Source: Papiliotrema nemorosa
Lineage: Eukaryota > Basidiomycota > Tremellomycetes > Tremellales > Rhynchogastremaceae
DNA length: 64,000 nucleotides
Direction of reading: 5' to 3'
Assembly: GCA_032158125.1 (NCBI GenBank)
Contig: JASKOT010000047.1
Coordinates: 28,349-92,348, forward strand
Below the pieces are notes generated by a model. It had not been told where the DNA came from. It ran no database searches and was given only the letters and a program-made list of their open reading frames with translations. Below, piece by piece: positions 36,664 through 47,064 of the stretch; position 1 is the stretch's first letter; the number at the start of each line of letters is the position of its first letter. Both the position numbers and the translations under genes were made by a program.

Positions 36664-36902
36664 GTTGCCGGAGATGAATTAGGGTGAGATCAAGCTCACA
36701 TGAGCTCGGGATATATGTACACTATCTAGTTGCCAGATAAGGAACTCGAGTCTTGAGCGATCGTTCGCTGTCAGCAGGCTGAGCGACGTCGGATTCGGCG
36801 CTGAGCGAAAACGGCATTTAACGGCCAAGCGTGGAAATGCGCTCGTTTCAACCCTTGCCTTATCTCTTGTCGCTCGAGGTTTTCGATCACCCTGGTTGAG
36901 CG

Positions 36903-39237
36903 ATGAGTTCAAACACGACATCCATACAGACAGCTCCTGGCATACGGAAGTTTCGGGCACGCAAGTTAAGGTCAGTTATCAGCCTCGATAAGTTCTGCTT
37001 GAAGTATCGCTCAAACAATATAGACCTTGCGATTACTGCAGATCTCGGCGAAAACGATGTGAGATACCGCACCACGGGGCTGCTTGTACACCGTGCGCTA
37101 CACGTAAACGGCCTTGTACATTTCTATTCGACAGAGAAGAGGCTAGGCAGCAGGTGAAAGGGTCCGACATCTATGCAAGGCGAATGGCGCAGAATGACAG
37201 CCTCATCCAAACTGGGAGCACGACTGGTGACTTGCAACGGGCATCAGGGGTCAACGGCGATAGCCCACAGGAACCCTTGTCGGCCAAAACAGCGACCATG
37301 GGTGTACCACTTCCGGCAGAGGATGATTGGGTCGGGGCGTTGCTGAAGATGCTGGGTCAGCCTACTGCTCAAGCAACACTTGACTCGGCTGCCGTTTCGA
37401 GATCTGGGATGGAGACTGGACCGGCAGATACGGTGCAGGTTGCACTGGATGACGAAGCCAACGATGAATACGAGCTCTACCTCGTCGGTACCGCCTCTGA
37501 GAGGGACGCAATCAACCTGAATACACTTGCGTTCGACGCCCACCATGTAGCGGCACCTGGCCCTACACCCCTTGGCACACGAGTTCGACGAGTCTCGCCC
37601 ACAACGGCCTTCATTGCCTACGACACCCAGCCGTACGGAGCTGATCAAGAGCTCTTTGGAGGTGTGCAGGCCTTGGAAGCTCTGATAGGGCCTGAACACC
37701 TCTCATTGGTCTTCTCCCGGTACGTACTTGGATCTCACCCAGAGTATCATGGATTTGATGGCAGGTTCTGGACGATCGAGGCTCAAGCCCTTCCCATCTT
37801 TCAATCAAGCACCGCTGTTGAGCTTAAAGGACTGGTCAGGTGCCTAGCTCTGACAGCTGGATTGATCTATACCAGTCATCTGGTCCACTTGCATCGCGAG
37901 GCGTACCTCCAAACCATGCGCTACTTCAGAAGCCAGCCTCTGCGTACGCGCCTGTGGACCATACAATTTCTCATGCTGGATATAAACGGCAGAAAAGCCA
38001 TCAATCATAGTGGGAACTACATTGCCTTGGGTCAAGCGGTCAGCATATCAAGGATGATAGCTCTGCATGAAGATCCGACGTCCTGGACGATCCCTTTCTG
38101 GGAAAAGGAACTTCGCATAAATATGTGGTGGGCGTTGTATAGTCACGATCGACTGTGAGTCCTAATGTACATACATGCGCATCGCTGATTCCGCAGATCA
38201 GCCTTGTTGTTCGGGCGCCCGAGCTGCCTTCTAAGGTCATCCAATGTCCCTTTGCCTACGGGTGACCCAGTCCTTCCAATCCCCTCAAAAACGTCATTTG
38301 CGCTTCTATGCAAACTGGTACGGCAGCTCGACTTCTACATTTCATACTCAAGCTCGCCTGAGCAACTGGGCGACGGCACCTCGTCCAATCTCACCGATAC
38401 AAACGATGTTCTCCTCCTCGCCTCGGCGAAGATCGACGTGTGGGAGCGGGAGGCCACGTCTCTTGGTCTCTTTGCAAACACCCTGCCCTTGGCTCCAGGA
38501 GTGTTGTCCTTGCGTCTCACCTTTCATGGAATGCGTCTGCTAGTGGCTCGAGATCAGTGGGACGCCTCAGTGCGCGCAGGCTCTGTTGGGCTCTCCTCTT
38601 CCGGCCCGGATATGCTATGCCTCGACTCCGCGGTCTCTATGGTGTCGATGATCGACCAGCTGTCATCTCAAGACAAGGCAGGCTACTGGTCCTCCCGTAT
38701 GTCTCTAGATCGTCTGAGTCTTTGGCGCATCTAACCGCTGCAGACTCGTCCTTTATCCTTTCCTCGTGTTTCACTGTTCTGCTACGTAAGTCGTTCTGAT
38801 CATCTCGTATGTCAAGCTCAGGTCAGGGCTTATCATGAGCTGGTATTTCATCCCAGACATGGTCAATTCACGATGGCACAGACCATGTAGCGAGTTGAAA
38901 CGGTACAAAGGCTTCACATATGCCCTCGCTTCGGCTGATTCCAGGCTGATTTTGGCTCTCAGTGCGGGTCATGAAGGCGGGGAGTGGGATGTGGCGAGCT
39001 TAGCACTCTCTCGGGCCAGATATTTCCTACCTATCCTGGCTACGCGTGTACCCGAGCTCGCTGATCTGTGCGAAACGTACGTGCAATTCACGTACAATCA
39101 GTGTGATCGCTCATCTATACAGTTTCAAGCACTTCTCTAATCCGAATGATGCGCTCATTGATGTTCTCTTGTCATCATTTGGGGATTTCGATCCAATGGA
39201 CATTGGAACATGGCTTGACGGTCAGTCGTTCATATGA
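36903..39237 (+). CDS. Zn2Cys6 transcription factor between permease and D-serine dehydratase genes
   Basis: Fungal regulator. Exon 1 (36903-36971) encodes a short basic leader. Exon 2 starts at 37024 with the zinc cluster PCDYCRSRRKRC...C-x2-C-x6-C (C-x2-C-x6-C-x8-C-x2-C-x6-C), ending 'RKRPCTFLFDREEARQQ'. A long exon continues into the fungal-specific domain: 'LSLVFSRYVLGSHPEYHGF', 'RCLALTAGLIYTSHLVHLHR', 'QTMRYFRSQPLRTRLWTIQ', 'ALGQAVSISRMIALHEDPTSW', 'EKELRINMWWALYSHDRLSALLFGRPS'. These are typical of GAL4-like domains. The last exons end with 'FGDFDPMDIGTWLDG' (acidic/aromatic) at 39237. There are four introns, and the open frames are intact. It is divergent from the amino acid permease and convergent with the D-serine dehydratase-like gene, so it is the candidate regulator of both. 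Confidence 0.86.
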
Positions 39238-39307
39238 TTGTGCGCTACAGATGCACGTTGTGACGATCGGGACTCATGGATCAAGCTAGGAGATCCATCA
39301 CGTATTT

Positions 39308-40800
39308 TCACCAGCCTTTCCATGGGACCCAAATATCCGTGATTGTGTCTCCACCATCATCCACACAATAGTACCAAGGGTGTGCTGCCAGCGTGACACT
39401 GCAATCAGGAAATCACCTTATCATGCGTAGCTCACCAAGCGTGCTGTCCGATGATCCTTAAGCGCTGTCCTAACTGAAGATCTCCGACGCAGCCCTCGCC
39501 GCGCACCAAGATGCCATGCTCTTGACTCATCCTTCCCAGGATCCATCCCTGTGCCTCGACAGGACTCACAACATGTCCAAACCCTTCATATGGACCAGCG
39601 TCCCGAGCCATGGCGATACCGCCCGCGTCACACATCGCTTCGCTGCGGTGCGGATAATCCGAAATGACATGAGTGAGAACCGTGTTTGCGACATCCTCCT
39701 TCTTGATCATCCCTGTCGCGACTTGCTGAAGGTCCAAACAGCAGTAGTTACCGGCGTGTCTACCTTGTCAGCCAAGGTTTCACTCCACGCTCACAGTTCG
39801 ACCTCGCCTGGGAACCCCGTGTCCAAAAATCGCCCAAGGGCATGTGCTGTGGGTGTCGCCCCGACACTCAGAACGTATGGTTCGCGCCCGTCTCGAGTTC
39901 CTTCCAGCTCTAAAGCTATTTGAGCCGCTTGCGAGACGCAAGTCAGTTCACCATGCAAATACTGAGCCGCCTCGTCCATCCCGACCGAAGCGTAGGACTC
40001 TAGGCGTCTCAGTCAGAACTCTAGCGGTACGACTTACGATCAAAGTGGGAGTAAAATCCATGAATCTCGACGTGGGAGGACTCGAGAGCGTATGATACCA
40101 GCTCTCGCATGTCTGCAGTGAGGGGTGGTAACCCTGCACGACTAGTAACATGAGCATGCTCCTTTCGTCCCAAGCGACCCACCGGCCACCACCATCGACT
40201 TTGATGAATATCGACCATGGTCGTCCGGATCCCAGTTGACGCCTTTTCAAAGCCTTGATCTGACCCACATTATCTACCATTAGGCGTAGAATCCCGTCAT
40301 GCTGCTCCATAATCCCTGCCAATAGCCTTAGGTCTTCCAGTTTGTCGAGCCCCACCGGGAGTCCATACAGCATCTACAATCAGTCAAAACTGAGGATTGG
40401 CACCTACGTCTTTGACGAGCCCATCCGCGACAAGTCCCTCCTTGATCACTTGCCAACATTCCATCAGGGTGGAAGTCACGATGGCCGAAGTCTGAGCCTC
40501 CTCCAGCTGTATGCGGACACCCGGACCTGTTTTATGCGTTTTGACATGGCACCGGTACCGCTTGATACCCCTATCCATGCATGTCTTGGCCATTTTATGA
40601 CAATTTTGCTTGAAACGTGACCGGTCCAGAATGATCGCTGGTGTCCGAATCGTCGAGATGGTTTTTCCTACGAAAGCCTTCTGCAGAGCTGAGCGATCTG
40701 GCAGAGTGAGCAGGTCGATGGGCGTATAGGTGGATGGGCATGTTTCGTCGAACTGGCGTATTTTGGTTACAGTCATGTCGCGAGTGAGTATGTCGAGCAT
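39308..40800 (-). CDS. D-serine dehydratase-like PLP enzyme (fold III, Dsd1 type)
   Basis: Predicted zinc- and PLP-dependent enzyme converting D-serine (or a D-threonine-like substrate) to a keto acid and ammonia. The ATG at 40800 leads into an alanine-racemase-fold barrel: 'TPAIILDRSRFKQNCHKMA', 'RCHVKTHKT' (PLP-binding Lys region), 'LRLMVDNVGQIKAL', 'IFIKVDGGG', 'HVEIHGFYSHFD' and 'LSVGATPTAH'. The C-terminal domain has 'DAGGIAMARDAGP' and, across an intron near 39435, 'GQHAC' joined to 'VTLAAHPWYY'. That junction creates H-x-C, the zinc ligand pair expected for Dsd1-type enzymes rather than the His-x-Asp of D-threonine aldolases. Six or so introns are present. The neighbouring divergent RidA gene would deal with the 2-aminoacrylate such dehydratases release. 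Confidence 0.87.
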
Positions 40801-41014
40801 CGAAGAGTATACTCAACAGTACTCTAGTGTGCTATAGTATAGCGGGGTCACCGACAATAACCGGTTTCGAGCTGTCGCTCAAGGGAAACAAAGTCGCTCA
40901 ACTCGAGCGCTCACTCTTGAGCGTCAGTAGTCTTAGCGGTAAAGGGCGGCCGCAGAAATCGTCCAAACTTACATCCCCAACAGCTTTCAACATTCTTTCG
41001 GTTGCTCAGCGAAG

Positions 41015-41520
41015 ATGTCCGAGATGAGTCACGTCCAAAATGTTCCCGACAGTAAGTGGCACATCGTCGTCAGGCTGACATTCAGTGTTCGCGGTGCCGC
41101 ATATCCTGTCACCTGCGGTACGGCTGGGGGACACGCTGTACCTCTCGGGACAGACACCGATAGATGGCACTGGCAAAGTCGTGGAGGGAGATATTGAAGA
41201 GCTTACAAAGTATGCCCCACTGTAAATCGTGAGGCGTGCGCTCACGATAGGCAATGTATACGAAATTTGGAAAAGGTCTTGCATCATGCTGGACGAAAGC
41301 TGGAGGATGTGGTCAAGGTCGTCAGTATGTAACGCTGATCCCAGTAGTCTCTGAGCGACTAATGCTGTAGTTTTCCTCAAAGATATGGCCGACTTCAAGC
41401 GGGTCAATGTCGTCTACGAAGCCATCATGCCGACTCCAAAACCAGCGCGGTCCTGTATCCAGGTCGCTCAGAACCCCAACGATGTCCGTATAGAGATTGA
41501 GTGTATCGCTCGAGCATGAG
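41015..41520 (+). CDS. RidA/YjgF family enamine/imine deaminase
   Basis: Small trimeric protein that hydrolyses reactive 2-aminoacrylate and related imines made by PLP dehydratases. The ATG at 41015 starts MSEMSHVQNVPD. After a 34-nt-class intron the frame gives 'VFAVPHILSPAVRLGDTLYLS' (SPAV..G..lY.SGQ signature) and 'GQTPIDGTGKVVEGDIEELT'. A third exon gives 'NLEKVLHHAGRKLEDVVKV', then across a GTATGT intron 'IFLKDMADFKRVNVVYEA', and finally 'PTPKPARSCIQVAQNPNDVR', which holds the conserved substrate-binding Arg. Total length is about 125 residues, normal for the family. It is divergent from the D-serine dehydratase-like gene (214 bases between starts), an arrangement that matches producer and detoxifier of the same intermediate. 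Confidence 0.87.
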
Positions 41521-41718
41521 AGATGGACTCCATGTAGCTGCAACAAGGTAAAACGATTGCTGGTGATAACAGAGGTTGGGCGATATCATCAGCCTTCCAG
41601 TGAGAGTTCATCCATGTCTGATGAGGTCTTTTCTCTGGCATTGAGCCGTAGTGTGTCTTGACAAGGGTCCACTGCATGGGTATTATAATTACGAGATTGC
41701 TGTACTTCGTGTCTGTGT

Positions 41719-42852
41719 CTACTGCACTTGAATCAGACCTGGACCTGCAATGGCGGCAGCCGTAACGTCCGCCGCAGTCATCAGGCCACTGTCCGTGTTC
41801 ACGACGGCCGCGATGGTAAGTCCTTTTGCGAAGCCGGCAGCGAATGGAAGCTCGGCGGAAAAGGTCGCCATGTCGCCGTTGACCTGGACATCGGTGATGG
41901 GCACAACGACTGGGGCGTTTTGGCCGCTAATGTAGGCGAGGAAGTCGGCACCAGCGGTGGTGTGGGTGCAAGAGGTGGTGAATTGTACAGTTTGGTTGTA
42001 ATCTCCGGGCATGTCACCAACGACCGCGAGACTGTCGAGCATGGGCACGCCGATAGTCTGGAAGACCGAGTCACAAGATCCGGGGACGATGAACATCTGA
42101 GCAATGGCGTTAAAGGCAAATTCGCCGGTGCTAGTGGTCAAGAACGGCGCAGAGGAAGGGATCCGACCCTCCATCATTCTGTATCCCCCGGCTTGCTCGC
42201 CTTCTTGGCCGATGATAGAAGAGATCAGTTGCACCAAAGCTTGAGTGTTGTTGCCGTCCATCGCGAATTGCGAGTTGACGGCCTGCAAAGTGCCGAGCAC
42301 GACCTCGGTGAAGAGATCGGCAATAGCGATTGCAGAGATGAAGTCTGTGGTAGGGAACATATAGTTGCACGCCGGGATGGTGGTCGCCCCGGCATTTGCG
42401 AGGATGGCATTGGCACCTGCGGCGTGAAGAGACTCTTGCTGTCATCAGCGGCATCACTGGGTGTACTCACAGCTACCACTTGGGTCAGGATACTGGTGAC
42501 ATAGTCCTTGTCCATTCCCTTCAAATCGGTGAACCCATCCACCCCGTTGGAGACATTGGCTAGCAATGATGAGAAGAAAGCCACCTCGAAGATTTCATTG
42601 TACGCAATGACCTGCAAGGTCTGCACTGCATCTGCCGGGAGGGAAGACGGAAGTGGAGTATTTGGAAGCGTACCCCCGGCGGCCTATTGAGTCAGGACTC
42701 GGTATGAAAGGACATAGTATGACGAGTCTTACCTCATAGACTTGATGCAGCGCAGAGTCATCGAGGTTGGGGAATCCATTGGGCAAAGAGAATGGAGCAG
42801 CGGAAGCGACTCCAAAAAGGGCAGCCAAGGTAGCAGCGGTGGGAAAGATCAT
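41719..42852 (-). CDS. secreted ferritin-like protein (LsdA/Rds1 family)
   Basis: Predicted secreted or surface protein with a ferritin-like four-helix domain, family of late sexual development protein LsdA and stress protein Rds1. The ATG at 42852 opens a signal peptide (MIFPTAATLAALFGVASAAP). The helical domain follows: 'ADAVQTLQVIAYNEIFEVAFF', 'SSLLANVSNGVDGF', 'TTIPACNYMFPTTDFISAIA', 'ADLFTEVVLGTLQAVNSQFA', 'ISSIIGQEGEQAGGYRMMEG'. The Glu/His spacing resembles Ferritin_2 proteins. A beta-rich C-terminal region ends at 41719. There are two short introns. A TATA-like GTATATAG lies about 55 bases upstream. The biochemical role of this family is not established. Members are induced by starvation or mating, and no such regulation can be read here. 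Confidence 0.82.
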
Positions 42853-43459
42853 TGTTGCAGGACAGCTGGGGGAAGAAGGTGGGTTCCCGATCGAAGCGTG
42901 GGTGTCCTATATACCTCGCTCATTCCGGTATTCGAGCGCAGAGTTCTCGATTTAGCAAGGTTATTTCGGTCACGACTTGCAAATGACTGTCATTCATTGC
43001 TGTCGGCCTTGTGCCATGCAGATCGACGTTACTTTCCCGTTGTAGCATGCCTGTCATCGCCGGCGCGCTCCCGTCGTCTGACTCTAACGGCATCGGCTGA
43101 ACATTCTCGACGGCACTGCGCCCGGCATGACCGCATGGGAATCACCAGTGGCTTGCTGATATAATTCGGTGAGGATCTGGAAGAGGCAATGCTCGGGAAG
43201 ACTCGAGTACAGCGATGCGATCAACCACAGGAATACAGCTTTGACTGCCATGACGCCGGTGGCCCGGTGGGGCGTACTCTACGGCCGGGCGCAAGAGATG
43301 CAGCCTTAGGCGATGCATTTGGAGGCAGCCTCCATCGGAGCGGGGACTTGCATCGAGGCGAGACTTCCGACATATGCATGGGCGAAACGATTGGCTGGGA
43401 GGACAAATATGGTTTGTGGATCTGAGATGGGAAATGGTGTTGTCACATCTCTTCACTTC
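42853..43459. other. divergent intergenic region
   Basis: About 600 bases between the divergent LsdA-like and GNAT genes. It holds a TATA-like element on the LsdA side near 42908. Other open frames lack support. Confidence 0.45.
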
Positions 43460-44207
43460 ATGCCTGATATACGTGTTGAACCCCTAGAGCTGGCGGATTT
43501 GGATGCAGCTTGGCAAATCTCGCTCCGTGCATTCGCCAATGACGCCCATACATTGTTCAAAATGCATGAGAAAGGATCCACGGACGCCGGATCTGAATTG
43601 CTTCCAAAAGATGCCATGGAGAGTTATATCCGCAACCCGGCCAAGAAGCGTTTACGGAAAGCGGTGATCGACGATCGCATGGTGGGCTTTACAATATGGG
43701 GAATGTACAACTGGGAGGGTCAAAATCGAGAAGTGAGTGCATTGCTAGTATTGACTGATACTTTAGGATCCACCCGACTTTCCAGGCGAGAGCATGACCG
43801 ATCCTGTCATACCTGGTTCTCATCCCCACGCACCCTTCACTCCGGGCATGTCTCCCATCGAGCGTTTGAATGTCATCACCTCGGGACACATGTTTGTAAC
43901 GCTGGACAGAGCTTGCCAACCCTCAGGGCCGACATTGTATTGTTCCGGGATCCACGTCGATCCAGAGACGCAGAACGCCGGAGTCGGTACAACATTGGTA
44001 GCGGAAGCTGTGACGTTTGCTCGAACGAAAGGTGCGGCTATGTGGGCCCATCTCAGTGATGCGCCTGGTGTCGTCAAGGTGTTTGAGAAGCATGGATTTC
44101 AGGAGGTCAACACGGTGACTGTGAACCTGGACGAGTTCTCCACGAAACCGATAGAAGGTAAGACGTGGGGACGATACTCGCAACATTGCATGTATAGAGA
44201 GCCATGA
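43460..44207 (+). CDS. GNAT-family N-acetyltransferase
   Basis: Predicted acetyl-CoA-dependent acetyltransferase of about 220 residues. The ATG at 43460 begins 'MPDIRVEPLELADLDAAWQI', the usual start of GNAT fold proteins. An intron near 43732 joins 'YNWEGQNRE' to 'DPPDFPGES'. The acetyl-CoA region reads 'CSGIHVDPETQNAGVGTTLV' (variant Q/RxxGxG/A loop: QNAGVG), followed by 'FARTKGAAMWAHLSDA' and 'VFEKHGFQEVNTVTVNLDEF'. The substrate is unknown; similar fungal proteins are usually annotated only as acetyltransferases. A ten-base repeat overlaps the stop codon (44201-44230). The gene is divergent from the LsdA-like gene. Confidence 0.83.
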
Positions 44208-44230
44208 GGAGCCATGAGGAGCCATAAGGA
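44201..44230. repeat. 10-bp tandem repeat across GNAT stop codon
   Basis: Three adjacent copies (gccatgagga, gccatgagga, gccataagga). The first copy contains the TGA stop of the acetyltransferase gene. It is a slippage-type repeat. Confidence 0.85.
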
Positions 44231-44959
44231 ATCCACTACAGCGGGACCCTGTTGGAACAGCTGCATGGAGTCGAGACCACGATATCTGATCGCCAAGATG
44301 CAACATTTTGGAGTCTGGCCTAAGTATTGCGGAGCCGACGCGGACGGCCAGTCTACACTTGTCAAGATCATCACCTGCAGGGCTGCCGCAAGGGAAAGCC
44401 TTGCTGGACGAAAGGTCGCGATGACGGCAGGTGATGCTCAATGCTGCATGCTGTATAGTGAACTTGTCCGCGATCGAGTGTCGAAAGTCATCACCCTTCT
44501 GCAACCCTCGATCCTCAGTGCCGTCAGCAGTCCTCGTCAGACTTTGCTTCTGCTACTAATCGAGTACTCGTAGTTCGATGTGTGCAGACTGATGCATGGG
44601 TTGCGAGACGTCTCGCTGGTATGACACGTCATGCCTCTGCTTATCATCTGCAAAGAGATCATCTGACTGGTTTCTTGGTTGGGCCTTCCATCCATCTGCT
44701 CGTATGTGACTCCTCTCGCAAGCCTCGCGTCAGTTGCCGAACGACAGACGTTTCTAGTCGTACCGTGTACACCATAAAGGTACAACGGTCAGTCAACATG
44801 CAGAGTCGGAATCGAATCATACGCTGACCGCTAGCAGAATGACCTGTGCCCGATACTCGGCCAGCCAAACGTCCAAATTCTTCGCGTTCATGGGAACAGA
44901 GTGCTAGTGATTACCTGCCGTCGATACTCAGCACCGTCTCAAGGCGTCACGCAACTACA
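44208..44959. other. intergenic region without recognised gene
   Basis: About 750 bases between two plus-strand genes. Short open frames on both strands lack protein character. It includes the tail of the 10-bp repeat and presumably the promoter of the arrestin-like gene. Confidence 0.45.
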
Positions 44960-46687
44960 ATGCCCTTGAAACTGTCGATCGAATCCCTTAGCTCCCCGCT
45001 GTTCCTCTTCCCTGCGCGGATGGACGATTCGTCTCAAGCAACTTTAAGAGGCGAGGTGCACGCGGATACAGAGGTGGAAACGGAGGTAGGACCATTGGTG
45101 ATAGTCTGGGAAGGAGCGATAGAGCAGCGGAAAGACGATGCCTGGGTAGATCGTAACGTGGTCAGGACTTGGCTGGGCAGATCGGCGGACCCTGGCCCAA
45201 TCCTCCTACCAGGTCTCACCAGGTGCGCCCAAGTTCGATGAGCTATCCTCAGATACTGATATTCAGAATCCCGTTCGAAATCTCCATCGCCTCAGCCACT
45301 GCTGCGAGTCGCACCACACCCTTCGATCGCAGCGTGCATACCATCTTTGCGTCGTTCCTCGATCCTGCTCCAGATATCGATTCTACTCCACTCTCTCCTT
45401 CTGCGTCTATAGAGCCCCATCCCATCGATACCACTCGGAGGAGCTTCATGAGGCGTGCTAGGGATGGGAGAGGCAGCCCTGCAAGAGCCGAATCTCCCGT
45501 GCGTTCAGGAGCTTCGACTCCCACCGGGGGCAAGCCGTGGTCGCTTGGCCGCTTGTTCAAGGCAAAACATCACCGCAGCGAACAAAGCGTAGAACACGAT
45601 GCGGACGAGCCAAGCTTGCCTTCTGCATGTATGCCCTCCAAAGCATACTGCAAACACACATTGGACGTCATCACCTGCTTCGACAACCGCTGGGCCGTTG
45701 ATCGTCTGCAAGCACTGGATTGGGTCTCGGAGCAGATGATTCCCGGCCTGGGGCATCTGAAGATCGCGGCATACAGTGACCTGGTAAGTTTGCTCCCTGT
45801 TTTTCATACGTATGATTGACGTGAAGCTCGTGGCGGGCTCTGGCTTCAACATGGCCATCGATTTCCAATATTTCGAAATGGGTGTATCCCTCCACTCGAT
45901 CAGGATCGCACTGTTACAGCAAACCGATTCCGTCGACGAGCAGTCGTCCGAGACTGTGGATTTCACCCTATATCAACTCGGACAGTTGTACGTGGCTGGC
46001 AGAACGCCTTCCTCGGATGAGTTCATCTGGCGGGAAAGCAAAGGGCTCGAACCCGACAGCGTACTGGCTACTTTTGGAGCCGGATCATCAGACTCGGTAG
46101 AGTACAAGGTATTCCCGCGCTTCAAGTCAGCCGAGAACTCGCTGAGAATCGCCACATTCTGCAGACTGCCTTCTCCTGCGATTGGTGCACTCGCTCGTTG
46201 GGGCTTCTACGCAGGTTTTACCAGCAATACCGTCCATCATTTGCGATTCGAAGTGTACTACGCTGCACCCAGCGGAAACCATTTAGGCGCGGAGAATACT
46301 ATGCGCCGATATTGGATCGATCATCATGTCGGTCTCAATGACTGTATCGCGTCGCCCACCAACATCAAAGTTCCTCCGTACACGTCCGAGCCCGAAGTGG
46401 CCGATGCCTTCAGCGGTAATGCTCATTCCGAACAACAGACGTCGGCGTTTCACCAACCATCAAAGACTACAAGAGTTGTGAATGCCAAGACGACGGAAAT
46501 GCCGGGTGCGCAGGGGGACAGTCTGGTACATCGAGTGCAGAAGCACAAAACAGCGACCGGGGGCTCATGTATGTGCTTCTGCTCGGACATCGACGTGGCA
46601 AAGGTGGTTGGCAAGCTCGAAGCCGTGGAAGTTGCAACCGAGCTCGAGCCAACAGCGATAATCGCGGACAAGTACATCGTGCGATGA
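44960..46687 (+). CDS. arrestin-like adaptor protein (tentative)
   Basis: About 510 residues. The N-terminal 'MPLKLSIESLSSPLFLFPARM' then 'ATLRGEVHADTEV' resembles the start of an arrestin N-domain (ligand plus 'vrGev'). A 35-nt intron and a GTCTCA...TTCAG intron then give 'IGGPWPNPPTRIPFEISIAS'. A low-complexity Ser/Pro/Arg linker follows. The C-terminal half ('AGSGFNMAIDFQYFEMGVSL', 'FCRLPSPAIGALARWGFYAG', 'VHHLRFEVYYAAPSG', 'DHHVGLNDCIASPTNIKVPPY') has the pattern of arrestin C-domains, where a H/L-R-x-E-V-Y-Y strand precedes a Cys-containing strand and a PPY-like element. Such proteins link ubiquitin ligases to permeases. The PPY (a possible WW-domain ligand) fits, but the overall match is weak and the assignment is tentative. 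Confidence 0.5.
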
Positions 46688-47064
46688 CCTGTGCGAGACT
46701 AGGCGGATATGACCTTCTCTCTTCACTTAGACGGAACGGATCCGTATCGCACAACCCTAATGCAAAAATGCCTTTTCAGTTCCGACCGTCGCGGCAATGC
46801 CAATTACCCTATACTCAAGATCATGCTAGCCTTGGACGCTTCATTACCAATGGATGTATGTACCAATGAGGTCAATTGACTGCCGGACGATGTGGCGCTT
46901 AATCCGAGCGGCAGGACTAGCGTGATACTGATCACAAGCGGCGTTTCTCCCGGACCCCGATTATTCGGCCTTTCAGATCTGCACGTATGCATCTATAACA
47001 GGTCTAGCAGTTCAGAGACCACCTTGATACATATCTATCTGTAGCGATCACCGTGCTAGAAAAC
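46688..47064. other. intergenic region upstream of GH20 gene
   Basis: About 380 bases between two plus-strand genes; no further gene or repeat recognised. Confidence 0.45.

Noticed and set aside
39308..40800. D-threonine aldolase
   Set aside because: Same fold family, but the C-terminal metal site reads H-x-C across the splice junction, which fits D-serine dehydratase-type enzymes better.
41728..42504. 258-codon plus-strand open frame
   Set aside because: Antisense to the ferritin-like LsdA gene; its Arg/Gly/His-rich composition is typical of a shadow frame.
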